From Polynucleobacter sp. MWH-UH35A (GTDB taxonomy: Bacteria; Pseudomonadota; Gammaproteobacteria; Burkholderiales; Burkholderiaceae): a stretch of DNA of 64,000 nt. The notes under the pieces were generated by a model. The model was not told the origin of the DNA and ran no database searches. It was given only the letters and a program-made list of their open reading frames with translations. Both the position numbers and the translations under genes were made by a program. Where the stretch lies: the NCBI RefSeq assembly GCF_018687075.1, contig NZ_CP061285.1, forward strand, positions 868,001 through 932,000, given 5' to 3'. Shown here piece by piece: positions 28,261-36,850 of this stretch (position 1 is the first letter of the stretch; every line of letters begins with the position of its first letter).

Positions 28261-29294
28261 TGCCGCAAACTCCTGATTCGAATCCCATTGATTATATCGA
28301 TGATGAGGATTTCATCTCCTTAGATATCCCTTTGGAGATGGCTGGCGAACGCTTGGATAAGGTGCTAGCGCAGTCTTTGCCTGATTATTCACGTAACCGC
28401 CTTAAGGCGTGGGTTGAGGCTGGAGCAGTGATGGTCGACGGAAAAGTCACTAAAGCCCGCTATTTGCTGCATGGGGGTGAAAGTATTAAGGTATTTCCGC
28501 AGGAAATGCCTGAGCAATTTGCCTTTAGCGCTGAAGATATCCCCTTGGATGTGGTCTATGAGGATGAGGCCATCATCGTGGTAAACAAGCCGCCAGGCTT
28601 GGTAGTTCATCCAGCGGCCGGCAATTGGTCGGGGACCCTCCTCAATGGACTCCTATTTCATTACCCTGAGCTAAAGCAGCTGCCCAGGGCCGGAATTGTG
28701 CATCGCCTGGATAAAGACACATCCGGATTAATGGTGGTTGCCAGAACCTCCCAGGCCCAAACCTCTCTGGTGCGACAACTTCAAGAGCGAACGGTAGGGC
28801 GCCGCTATCTTGCTTGGGTGTGGGGTAATGCTCCAAGTCAGGGCAAGGTCCTGGCATCTGTTGGCCGTGATCAAAGGGATAGATTAAAAATGGCCGCCGG
28901 CAGCCCCCAAGGAAAGCCCGCTGCCACTATCTATCGATGTTTAGCAAAAGGGTTCTTTGAGGAGTCCCCTGTAGCCCTATTGGAGTGTCGACTTGAGACT
29001 GGTCGCACCCATCAGATTCGTGTCCACCTTGAATCACTTGGCTTTCCCTTGGTCGGTGATCCGGTGTATCGCAAAAAGACGCCAGGAGTAGCCAAAAACC
29101 TGGCATTCCATCGCCAGGCATTACACGCCTTTGCGCTGAGCCTTCAGCATCCAGTTAAAAGCGATCTCATGACTTGGTTTCGATTGCCACCACAAGACAT
29201 TATGGATTTACTGCCTCAACTGGAAATGAATAATGATGTTCTCCCAAAAGAAGTCTCGGTATTGGCCTCTATAGAAAACGAATTGCGCTCATGA
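28254..29294 (+). CDS. rluD: 23S rRNA pseudouridine synthase RluD
   Basis: RluD makes pseudouridines 1911, 1915 and 1917 in helix 69 of 23S rRNA. An S4 RNA-binding domain (about residues 22-80) precedes the catalytic domain with HRLDKDTSGL, where Asp153 is the nucleophile, and the RTHQIRVHL motif. It starts with GTG; no better ATG gives a complete S4 domain. The next gene overlaps by four bases (ATGA). The rluD-pgeF order next to bamD is common in proteobacteria. Confidence 0.93.
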   Translation: MALPQTPDSNPIDYIDDEDFISLDIPLEMAGERLDKVLAQSLPDYSRNRLKAWVEAGAVMVDGKVTKARYLLHGGESIKVFPQEMPEQFAFSAEDIPLDVVYEDEAIIVVNKPPGLVVHPAAGNWSGTLLNGLLFHYPELKQLPRAGIVHRLDKDTSGLMVVARTSQAQTSLVRQLQERTVGRRYLAWVWGNAPSQGKVLASVGRDQRDRLKMAAGSPQGKPAATIYRCLAKGFFEESPVALLECRLETGRTHQIRVHLESLGFPLVGDPVYRKKTPGVAKNLAFHRQALHAFALSLQHPVKSDLMTWFRLPPQDIMDLLPQLEMNNDVLPKEVSVLASIENELRS

Positions 29295-30052
29295 GTTTCA
29301 TTGCTCCTAAGTGGTCAGCGCCAAATTCAGTTAAAACCTTGGTGAGCACAAGAGAGGGTGGTGTTAGTCATCAGCCCTTTGACTCACTCAATCTTGGCGA
29401 TCATGTGGGCGATGATCTAAACCATGTTTTGATCAATAGAGCTATTTTTAGCAAAGAGCTTCCAGCCGAACCTATTTGGTTAAACCAAGTCCATGGCACA
29501 TCCGTGAGCACACCGCAAAGTCGTCTTTTATATCAAGATTCATCGATTAAAGCTGATGCTTCTGTGACTAATGTTCCAGGAGAGGTATTGGTCATCATGA
29601 CTGCTGACTGCTTGCCTGTGCTTTTTACGAATCAAGAGGGGTCTGTTGTTGGTGTTGCGCATGCAGGCTGGAGAGGACTTTGCGCTGGAGTTTTAGAAAA
29701 TACACTTATCGAGTTACTCAATCTCACAGAGGATAAAAATCCCGCAAACATAATTGCTTGGTTGGGACCAGCTATTGGGCCGGATGCCTTTGAGGTTGGA
29801 GAGGAAGTGGTTACGGCCTTCAAAAAATCCGGCTCATCCATTCCTATTAATGCATTTAAGGAAATTCCACATAAGCCTGGCAAGTATTTAGCTGATATTT
29901 ACCAATTGGCAAGAGGGCGCTTAGAGTCCAGCGGTGTCAAATTGATTTCTGGAGGTGAATATTGCACCGTGCGAGATCAAGAGCAATTCTTTTCCTATCG
30001 TCGCGATGGTGAAACGGGAAGATTTGCTTCGGCAATCTGGATTAAAAAATAG
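29291..30052 (+). CDS. pgeF: Peptidoglycan editing factor PgeF (YfiH/DUF152)
   Basis: PgeF-type proteins remove or edit mis-incorporated L-serine in muropeptide precursors; they were formerly called multicopper polyphenol oxidases. The zinc-binding set is visible in order: NQVHGTSV, TADCLPVL and VAHAGWRG, followed by WLGPAIGPDAFEVG and the C-terminal FFSYRRDGETGRFAS. At 253 residues the length is normal. It is coupled to rluD by an ATGA overlap. Confidence 0.9.
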   Translation: MSFIAPKWSAPNSVKTLVSTREGGVSHQPFDSLNLGDHVGDDLNHVLINRAIFSKELPAEPIWLNQVHGTSVSTPQSRLLYQDSSIKADASVTNVPGEVLVIMTADCLPVLFTNQEGSVVGVAHAGWRGLCAGVLENTLIELLNLTEDKNPANIIAWLGPAIGPDAFEVGEEVVTAFKKSGSSIPINAFKEIPHKPGKYLADIYQLARGRLESSGVKLISGGEYCTVRDQEQFFSYRRDGETGRFASAIWIKK

Positions 30053-30162
30053 TCTTAATGCATGCGGGTTACTACTAGCCTTTGCAGCAAGCTAGGGTTA
30101 TTGCGTATAACTCTATAGTGCTTAAGGGCGGAGAATGTCTCTAATTAATTGAAGAGACTACT

Positions 30163-31797
30163 ATGTTTGCAGGCATGAATACCGGTGCAACGCCTTCTTT
30201 GGCGCCGCATCATATGGCGCTAATTCCGCCAGAGCGTTTATCTGAAATTCAAAAAGACTATTTCACAGAATTAGCGCACATTGCAACCAATCCTGAGGCG
30301 ATTGAAGTAAAGGATCGTCGTTTCGCAGGAAAGGCTTGGCATTCATCATGGAGCAAAGTTATTGCTGCCACCTATTTGCTTAATTCCAAACATCTGATGG
30401 CTTTGGCAAAAGCTGTTGAGACCGATGAAAAGTCAAAGCAGAAAATTTTGTTCACTACCGAGCAGATGATTGATGCGCTCTCTCCATCAAACTTCATTGC
30501 AACCAATCCTGAAGTACTCGAAAGCATTATTAGCTCACAAGGACAATCCATTCAAAAAGGGATTGTGAATTTGTTGGGCGATATGAAAAAGGGTAAGGTC
30601 TCACAAACCGATGAGTCTGCTTTTGAGGTGGGTAAAAATATTGCTACAACCGAAGGCCATGTGGTGTTTCGTAATGAATTGTTTGAACTCATTCAATACA
30701 CACCATTAACGGAACAGGTATTTGAGCGCCCATATTTGATGGTGCCACCTTGCATTAATAAATATTACATTTTGGATTTGCAGCCCGATAACTCAGTGGT
30801 TCGCCATATGGTTAGCCAAGGCCACACCGTTTTCTTGGTATCTTGGAAAAATCCAGATGCCTCTATGGCCCAAGTCAGCTGGGATGATTATGTTGGTAAA
30901 GGCGTCATCAAGGCAATTGATGTGGTTAAAGAGATTGGCGATACCAAGCAAATTAATATTTTGGGATTCTGTGTTGGCGGGACATTAACTACCTCTGCTT
31001 TGGCAGTCTTGGCTGCGCGAGACGAACATCCAGCAGCCAGCCTTACCCTTTTAACTACCTTATTGGATTTCACAAATACTGGCATTCTGGATATCTTTAT
31101 TGACGAAGGTATGGTCGAGATGCGTGAGAACACCATCGGTGGCAAAGGTGGTAAGTACGGCATGATGTCTGGTCTCGACTTGGGCAACACCTTTTCGTTC
31201 TTACGCCCAAATGATTTGGTCTGGAATTACGTGGTAGAGAACTATCTCAAGGGAAATTCGCCGCCACCGTTTGATTTGTTGTATTGGAATGGCGACTCTA
31301 CTAATTTACCAGGCGCTATGTATTGTTGGTATTTGCGTCATACCTATTTACAAAATGATTTGGTAAAGCCAGACAAAGTCAAAATTTGTGGCGAGAAGAT
31401 AGATCTCGGAAAAATTAAATGCCCTGCATATTTGTACGCTTCGCAAGAGGACCACATTGTGCCTTGGCAATCTGCATATGAGTCAACTCATATCTTGAAA
31501 GGTAAAAATCGTTTTGTTCTTGGGGCATCAGGACATATTGCTGGCGTAATTAATCCACCTGCAAAAAATAAACGCTATTACTTCGAAAATAACAAGATTG
31601 CGCCTACGGCAAATGAGTGGCTCGAAGGTGCAAAACAAATTACCGGAAGTTGGTGGCCTGACTACACCAAGTGGCTAGAGCAATTTGGTGGGGATAAGAA
31701 GGCGGCCAGCGGCACTTTTGGTAACGCAAAGTACAAAAAAATGGAAGCTGCACCTGGCAAGTATGTCAAAGAAAAGGCAACGCCAGAGCTTAAGTAA
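30163..31797 (+). CDS. phaC: Class I polyhydroxyalkanoate synthase
   Basis: PhaC polymerises (R)-3-hydroxyacyl-CoA on the surface of cytoplasmic PHA granules. The catalytic triad is visible: Cys270 in the lipase-box variant GFCVGG, Asp430 in SQEDHIVPW and His458 in GASGHIAGV. The 544-residue length without a PhaE partner indicates class I. GAAGAG precedes the ATG. The 110-bp leader holds TGCAGCAA at 30083-30090, a TGC-rich motif of the kind bound by PhaR. The reductase gene phaB follows after 32 bases. Confidence 0.95.
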   Translation: MFAGMNTGATPSLAPHHMALIPPERLSEIQKDYFTELAHIATNPEAIEVKDRRFAGKAWHSSWSKVIAATYLLNSKHLMALAKAVETDEKSKQKILFTTEQMIDALSPSNFIATNPEVLESIISSQGQSIQKGIVNLLGDMKKGKVSQTDESAFEVGKNIATTEGHVVFRNELFELIQYTPLTEQVFERPYLMVPPCINKYYILDLQPDNSVVRHMVSQGHTVFLVSWKNPDASMAQVSWDDYVGKGVIKAIDVVKEIGDTKQINILGFCVGGTLTTSALAVLAARDEHPAASLTLLTTLLDFTNTGILDIFIDEGMVEMRENTIGGKGGKYGMMSGLDLGNTFSFLRPNDLVWNYVVENYLKGNSPPPFDLLYWNGDSTNLPGAMYCWYLRHTYLQNDLVKPDKVKICGEKIDLGKIKCPAYLYASQEDHIVPWQSAYESTHILKGKNRFVLGASGHIAGVINPPAKNKRYYFENNKIAPTANEWLEGAKQITGSWWPDYTKWLEQFGGDKKAASGTFGNAKYKKMEAAPGKYVKEKATPELK

Positions 31798-31829
31798 TAA
31801 CTAACGAAGGTTTTTTAAAGGGGAAAGTA

Positions 31830-32570
31830 ATGTCTCAAAAAGTCGCATATGTAACTGGTGGTATGGGTGGTATCGGTACCGCTATTTGTCAACGTCTTGC
31901 CAAAGACGGTTTTAAGGTTATCGCTGGTTGTGGCCCAAATTCGCCACGTAAAGACCGCTGGATCGGCGAACAAAAGGCCCTTGGCTTTGACTTTATCGCC
32001 TCTGAAGGCAACGTTTCCGACTGGGACAGCACTGTTGCTGCCTTTGACAAGGTTAAGGCTGAAGTTGGTCGCGTAGATGTTTTGGTAAATAACGCCGGCA
32101 TCACTAGGGATAGCGTATTTCGCAAAATGACCCCAGACGCTTGGAAGGCGGTTATTGACACGAACTTGAACTCCCTATTTAACGTTACCAAGCAGGTGAT
32201 TGACGGTATGGTTGAAAATAATTGGGGCCGTGTGATCAATATCTCCTCTGTAAATGGTCAAAAAGGTCAATTTGGTCAAGCCAACTATTCGACAGCTAAG
32301 GCAGGTCTTCATGGTTTTACGATGGCTTTGGCTCAAGAAGTTGCCACTAAAGGGGTAACAGTAAATACCGTTTCTCCAGGCTACATCGGTACCGATATGG
32401 TTAAGGCGATCCGTGAAGACGTTTTGGAGAAAATTGTTGCCGGTATTCCAGTGAAGCGTTTGGGGACTCCTGAAGAAATTGCCTCTATTTGCTGCTGGAT
32501 TGCATCTGATGATGGTGGTTACGCCACTGGTGCGGACTTCTCATTGAATGGCGGTATTCATACTGGTTAA
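31830..32570 (+). CDS. phaB: Acetoacetyl-CoA reductase
   Basis: This NADPH-dependent short-chain dehydrogenase makes (R)-3-hydroxybutyryl-CoA, the monomer for PhaC. It has the Rossmann motif TGGMGGIG near residues 9-16, NNAG at about 88-91, and YSTAK with Tyr153 and Lys157. At 246 residues it is the normal size. AAAGGGG precedes the ATG. It shares the operon with phaC; an extended inverted repeat separates it from phaR. Confidence 0.94.
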   Translation: MSQKVAYVTGGMGGIGTAICQRLAKDGFKVIAGCGPNSPRKDRWIGEQKALGFDFIASEGNVSDWDSTVAAFDKVKAEVGRVDVLVNNAGITRDSVFRKMTPDAWKAVIDTNLNSLFNVTKQVIDGMVENNWGRVINISSVNGQKGQFGQANYSTAKAGLHGFTMALAQEVATKGVTVNTVSPGYIGTDMVKAIREDVLEKIVAGIPVKRLGTPEEIASICCWIASDDGGYATGADFSLNGGIHTG

Positions 32571-32599
32571 TATTGCGCTGCAGCAATTTAATTAGTATG

Positions 32600-32671
32600 T
32601 GCAGGACGCAACACAGCGTATTTACCTTTTGGTCAAACTAGGACTAAACTACGCTCGTGTTGCGTTGCAGT
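32600..32671. promoter_or_regulatory. Extended inverted repeat upstream of phaR (candidate PhaR operator)
   Basis: Arm 1 (32600-32620) contains TGCA, CGCAACAC and AGCGTA; arm 2 (32650-32669) contains their reverse complements TACGCT, GTGTTGCG and TGCA. Together they make about 18 paired bases around a 29-base loop. TGTTGCGTTGCAG at 32659-32671 differs at one position from the PhaR/PhbF site described in Herbaspirillum (TG-N-TGC-N3-GCAA). There is no T-tract, so it is not a normal terminator. It ends 18 bases before the phaR start. Confidence 0.6.
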
Positions 32672-32689
32672 AAAAAAGTAAGGAAAAAA

Positions 32690-33250
32690 ATGGTAACCCG
32701 CGCTAAACGATCTGACCAAGATCGCCTCATTAAGAAGTATCCAAATCGCCGTCTCTACGATACCCAAACTAGCACCTATGTCACCTTATCTGACATTAAG
32801 AGCCTAGTAATGGGAAATGAAGTCTTCAAGGTTGTTGACGCCAAGACGGAAGAAGATTTGACGCGCAACATTTTGTTGCAAATTATTCTTGAAGAAGAGG
32901 CTGGTGGTGCGCCTGTTTTCTCTACTCAAATGCTTTCCCAAATCATTCGTTTCTATGGAAACTCCATGCAAGGATTGATGGGGAATTATCTCGAAAAGAC
33001 AATGCAATCTTTTGTAGATATCCACAATAAGCTTGGTGATCAAACCAAGGGGCTTGGCGCTGGTAGTACTCCAGAGGCTTGGTCACAGATGATGAATCTG
33101 CAAAACCCGCTCATGCAAGGTTTAATGGGTAACTATATGGAGCAGAGCAAAGATCTTTTTATTAAGATGCAAGAGCAAGTACAAGGCTCACAAAATATCT
33201 TTGGAAATTTCCCATTTACAGCTCAGCCAAATAAGACTGAAAAAGACTAG
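32690..33250 (+). CDS. phaR: PHA synthesis repressor PhaR
   Basis: PhaR binds DNA upstream of PHA genes and also PHA polymer, releasing repression when granules form. The N-terminal DNA-binding domain ([24 protein letters not shown]) and the following PHB accumulation domain are clear. The C-terminus is rich in Met and Gln and carries two similar MQGLMGNY segments. The frame is open from 32657, but the ATG at 32690 has TAAGGA before it and gives 186 residues. Autoregulation through the upstream inverted repeat is likely but inferred. Confidence 0.93.
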   Translation: MVTRAKRSDQDRLIKKYPNRRLYDTQTSTYVTLSDIKSLVMGNEVFKVVDAKTEEDLTRNILLQIILEEEAGGAPVFSTQMLSQIIRFYGNSMQGLMGNYLEKTMQSFVDIHNKLGDQTKGLGAGSTPEAWSQMMNLQNPLMQGLMGNYMEQSKDLFIKMQEQVQGSQNIFGNFPFTAQPNKTEKD

Positions 33251-33252
33251 TT

Positions 33253-34611
33253 GTGGCTGGAAAAATTGGATTTGTATCCTTAGGATGTCCTAAGGCGCTA
33301 GTAGATTCAGAGCTCATCCTGACGCAACTCAGTGCAGAAGGTTACGAGACTGCTAAAGATTATTCCGGTGCAGACCTCGTTGTTGTAAACACCTGTGGTT
33401 TTATCGATTCCGCCGTAGAGGAGAGTCTTTCCGCGATTGGCGAGGCTCTAGCAGAAAACGGCAAAGTGATTGTCACTGGTTGCTTGGGTGCCAGGAAGAA
33501 TGCGGATGGAAACGATCTGATCTCCAGCATTCACCCTAAGGTCCTTGCTGTGACAGGGCCGCACGCTACCAATGAGGTGATGCAAGCGATTCATTTGCAT
33601 CTACCCAAGCCGCATGATCCATTTGCAGATTTAGTACCACCTGCTGGCGTCAAACTAACACCAAAGCATTACGCCTACCTCAAAATTAGCGAAGGCTGTA
33701 ACCACCGCTGTACTTTTTGCATCATCCCTAATATGCGCGGTGATCTTGTATCAAGACCTATTGGCGAAGTCTTGTTAGAGGCCAAACGCTTGTTTGAGTC
33801 AGGCGTAAAGGAGCTGTTGGTAGTATCGCAAGATACAAGTGCCTATGGTGTGGATATTCAATATCGAACAGGTTTTTGGGATGGCAAACCCGTTAAAACC
33901 AAGATGTTTGATTTGGTAAACGCCTTAAATCAAATTGCCCGTGAGCATCAGGCTTGGGTAAGATTGCACTATGTCTATCCTTATCCGCATGTAGACGACG
34001 TCTTGCCCTTAATGGCTCAATTCTCGGAGCATGGTTATGGCGTTCTGCCGTATTTAGATATTCCACTACAGCATGCACATCCAGATGTTTTGAAACGTAT
34101 GAAGCGTCCTGCTAGTGGCGAAAAAAATATAGAGCGCATTTCAGCATGGCGACGAGCGTGTCCTGATTTAGTCATTCGCAGTACTTTTATTGCAGGCTTT
34201 CCCGGTGAGACCGAGGAAGAGTTTGAGTATTTACTCAACTTTTTGGATGAGGCGCAAATTGATAGAGCGGGTTGCTTTGCTTATTCGCCGGTAGAGGGTG
34301 CCACAGCAAATCTGTTGGATAACCCCGTTCCAGATGAAATTCGTGAGGAACGGCGTGCTCGTTTCATGGCAAAAGCAGAGGAAATCTCGATTAAACGACT
34401 TGCTAAAAAAATAGGCAAACGCATTCAGGTCATCATTGATCGCGTTGATGAATCAGGCGGTATTGGCAGAAGTATTGGTGATGCCCCTGAAATTGACGGT
34501 CTGGTGAGGGTTTTGCCACCAAGCAAGCCCTCAAAACGCTATCGTGCAGGAGAAATCATTCGTGCGACAGTCATTAGCTCCCAAGGGCATGACCTAATAG
34601 CCGAAACTTGA
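33253..34611 (+). CDS. rimO: Ribosomal protein S12 methylthiotransferase RimO
   Basis: RimO is a radical-SAM methylthiotransferase that modifies a conserved aspartate of ribosomal protein S12. The N-terminal UPF0004 domain carries cysteines in SLGCPKA, NTCGFID and GCLGAR for one 4Fe-4S cluster; the radical-SAM cluster motif is Cys149, Cys153 and Cys156. A TRAM domain ends the 452-residue protein. It starts with GTG two bases after the phaR stop, so it is probably transcribed with phaR. Confidence 0.94.
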   Translation: MAGKIGFVSLGCPKALVDSELILTQLSAEGYETAKDYSGADLVVVNTCGFIDSAVEESLSAIGEALAENGKVIVTGCLGARKNADGNDLISSIHPKVLAVTGPHATNEVMQAIHLHLPKPHDPFADLVPPAGVKLTPKHYAYLKISEGCNHRCTFCIIPNMRGDLVSRPIGEVLLEAKRLFESGVKELLVVSQDTSAYGVDIQYRTGFWDGKPVKTKMFDLVNALNQIAREHQAWVRLHYVYPYPHVDDVLPLMAQFSEHGYGVLPYLDIPLQHAHPDVLKRMKRPASGEKNIERISAWRRACPDLVIRSTFIAGFPGETEEEFEYLLNFLDEAQIDRAGCFAYSPVEGATANLLDNPVPDEIREERRARFMAKAEEISIKRLAKKIGKRIQVIIDRVDESGGIGRSIGDAPEIDGLVRVLPPSKPSKRYRAGEIIRATVISSQGHDLIAET

Positions 34612-34703
34612 CGAATCGAATAAAACTGATAGTTGGATTGCTTATTTAGTAATTATTTAGTGCAGTGTCAGCCTAATTATTGGGCTTAGTAAAGGGGATT
34701 GAT

Positions 34704-35888
34704 ATGAGTCGTGATGTCGTTGTCTTAAGTGCAGTTCGTTCCGCAATTGGCACCTTTAATGGTTCTCTCAGCAGCTTTGAGCCTTCAGAGCTCGGCGGCA
34801 TTGTGATGAAAGAGGCGGTTGTACGCTCTGGTGTGGATCCAGCGTTAATTAATTACGTGACCGTAGGAAATACGATTCCTACAGATAGTCGCTATGCCTA
34901 TGTTGCTCGCGTGGCTTCGATTCAAGCAGGTCTTCCAATGGAATCTGTAGCGATGGCGCTCAATCGTTTATGCAGCTCCGGCTTGCAAGCGATCGTGACC
35001 ACTGCTCAGCAGATCATGTTGGGTGATTGTGATTACGGTGTTGGCGGTGGCGTTGAGGTAATGTCCCGCGGCATGTATGGTTCGCCAGCAATGCGCAGTG
35101 GTGCACGTATGGGTGACACTAAGATGCTGGACTTGATGGTTGCTGTTCTAACGGATCCATTTGGCGTTGGTCATATGGGCGTAACTGCAGAAAACCTTGT
35201 TGAAAAATGGAAACTGACTCGTGAAGAGCAGGATGCATTAGCAGTTGAGTCGCATCGCCGTGCTGCAAATGCAATTAAGGAAGGCCGTTTCAAATCTCAG
35301 ATCGTGCCAATCACCATCAAAACCCGCAAGGGCGATATCGTGTTTGATACTGACGAACATTGCAAGCCAGACACCACAATGGAAACACTCGGCAAGATGA
35401 AAGCCGTATTTAAGAAAGAAGGCGGCTCTGTTACTGCTGGTAATGCTTCTGGCATTAACGATGGCGCAGCATTCTTTGTATTGGCTGATGCTGAGACTGC
35501 CAAGAAGGCTGGTCATAAGCCTATCGCACGTTTAGTTTCTTATGCGGTTGCCGGTGTACCAAACCATATCATGGGTGAAGGTCCAATTCCTGCCACTAAA
35601 TTGGCTCTTGAGCGTGCTGGTCTCAAACTAGATCAAATTGATGTGATTGAGTCGAATGAGGCTTTTGCCGCACAGGCTTTGGCTGTTACTAAGGGCTTAG
35701 GTTTGGATCCTGCTAAGACTAACGTTAACGGTGGTGCTATTGCTTTGGGTCACCCAATTGGCTGCTCAGGTGCAGCGATTGCTACTAAAGCAATCCATGA
35801 ATTGCATCGCGTCCAAGGTAAATACGCTTTGGTAACAATGTGTATTGGTGGCGGTCAAGGTATTGCCACCATTTTTGAGCGTCTATAA
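34704..35888 (+). CDS. Acetyl-CoA acetyltransferase / beta-ketothiolase
   Basis: This thiolase condenses two acyl-CoA molecules (or cleaves 3-ketoacyl-CoA). Cys90 in NRLCSSGLQA is the acylated residue; GHPIGCSGAA and CIGGGQG carry the His and second Cys of the active site. The frame is open from 34680, but AAAGGGG lies before the ATG at 34704, giving 394 residues. As it lies close to phaCBR it may supply acetoacetyl-CoA or 3-ketovaleryl-CoA for PHA, making it PhaA- or BktB-like. It has its own 92-bp upstream gap. Confidence 0.88.
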   Translation: MSRDVVVLSAVRSAIGTFNGSLSSFEPSELGGIVMKEAVVRSGVDPALINYVTVGNTIPTDSRYAYVARVASIQAGLPMESVAMALNRLCSSGLQAIVTTAQQIMLGDCDYGVGGGVEVMSRGMYGSPAMRSGARMGDTKMLDLMVAVLTDPFGVGHMGVTAENLVEKWKLTREEQDALAVESHRRAANAIKEGRFKSQIVPITIKTRKGDIVFDTDEHCKPDTTMETLGKMKAVFKKEGGSVTAGNASGINDGAAFFVLADAETAKKAGHKPIARLVSYAVAGVPNHIMGEGPIPATKLALERAGLKLDQIDVIESNEAFAAQALAVTKGLGLDPAKTNVNGGAIALGHPIGCSGAAIATKAIHELHRVQGKYALVTMCIGGGQGIATIFERL

Positions 35889-35924
35889 GCTATAGGAATA
35901 TATAGCCGTCAAAATATTATGCTG

Positions 35925-35950
35925 ATCTCTTAGGTAAAAACTTAAGAGAT
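35925..35950. terminator. Weak hairpin between thiolase gene and serB
   Basis: ATCTCTTA (35925-35932) can pair with TAAGAGAT (35943-35950) across the serB stop codon. It is AT-rich without a clear T-tract, so termination is uncertain. Confidence 0.4.
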
Positions 35951-36832
35951 TAGTAGTAAAGCAGCATCTAAGCCGACTCGGTCAAAAGCCGCGTCGGCTT
36001 TTTCTTTGACAACTGGTTTTGCTTGATAGGCAACACTAATACCTGAACCATTCATCATGATTAAATCATTGGCGCCGTCTCCCATGGTGATGGCGTTGGC
36101 TTTTGAGAAACCAAGGCGAGCGCACGCTTCATCCAAATGAGCAGCCTTGGCTGCGCCATCCACGATATCGCCAAGTACTTTGCCGGTGAGCTTGCCATCG
36201 ATAATTTCTAATGTATTGGCCTGCGTTTGCTTGAATCCCAACTGCTCACGCAGCTTTTCAGTAAAGAAAGTAAACCCGCCAGAGACCAGGAGGGTGTACA
36301 ACCCTCGTTCATAGGCACCAGCTAATAGTTCAGCTGCACCAGGATTGGGGCGTAAGCGCTCGCGATAAACAGATTCAAGCGCGTCAGCATGGACGCCCTC
36401 AAGCAAGGCAACACGCCTGCGCAAACTTTCTTTAAAGTCTTTGATTTCTCCGCGCATGGTAGCTTCTGTAATTTCCGCTACAGCGGATTTCTTGCCTGTG
36501 TAGTCGGCGATCTCATCAATACATTCGATATTAATTAAGGTTGAGTCCATGTCCATCGCTAGGACGCGAATGTCTTGTGGTATCAGATCGGATCTCAGAA
36601 AACATAGATCAGCATTAAAGTTTGCAGAAATCGTTCTAAGCTGCTCCCGTTGAGCGGTATCTAAATTAGCGTTGGCTTCAAGACGTTCGACATAGTAGGT
36701 TCCATTGCCCCTTTGTCCGCCAATAGAATGGAGCGAAACACCAAATTTTGACGCTTGATCCTTTAAAGTAAAGACCAGTTTTTCAGCTATAGGATTTCTG
36801 GAGAGGGCAACAAGGATTTGGTGATTGGGCAT
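35942..36832 (-). CDS. serB: Phosphoserine phosphatase
   Basis: SerB performs the last step of serine synthesis. The HAD nucleophile motif DMDST is at residues 94-98 with Asp94 as nucleophile; VSGGFTFF and GDGANDLIMM supply motifs II and IV. The N-terminal 85 residues form the usual ACT-like extension of proteobacterial SerB. It starts 18 bases after mfd on the same strand, so the two are probably co-transcribed. Confidence 0.94.
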   Translation of the reverse strand: MPNHQILVALSRNPIAEKLVFTLKDQASKFGVSLHSIGGQRGNGTYYVERLEANANLDTAQREQLRTISANFNADLCFLRSDLIPQDIRVLAMDMDSTLINIECIDEIADYTGKKSAVAEITEATMRGEIKDFKESLRRRVALLEGVHADALESVYRERLRPNPGAAELLAGAYERGLYTLLVSGGFTFFTEKLREQLGFKQTQANTLEIIDGKLTGKVLGDIVDGAAKAAHLDEACARLGFSKANAITMGDGANDLIMMNGSGISVAYQAKPVVKEKADAAFDRVGLDAALLLIS

Positions 36833-36850
36833 GACTTAATAATAATCGGA

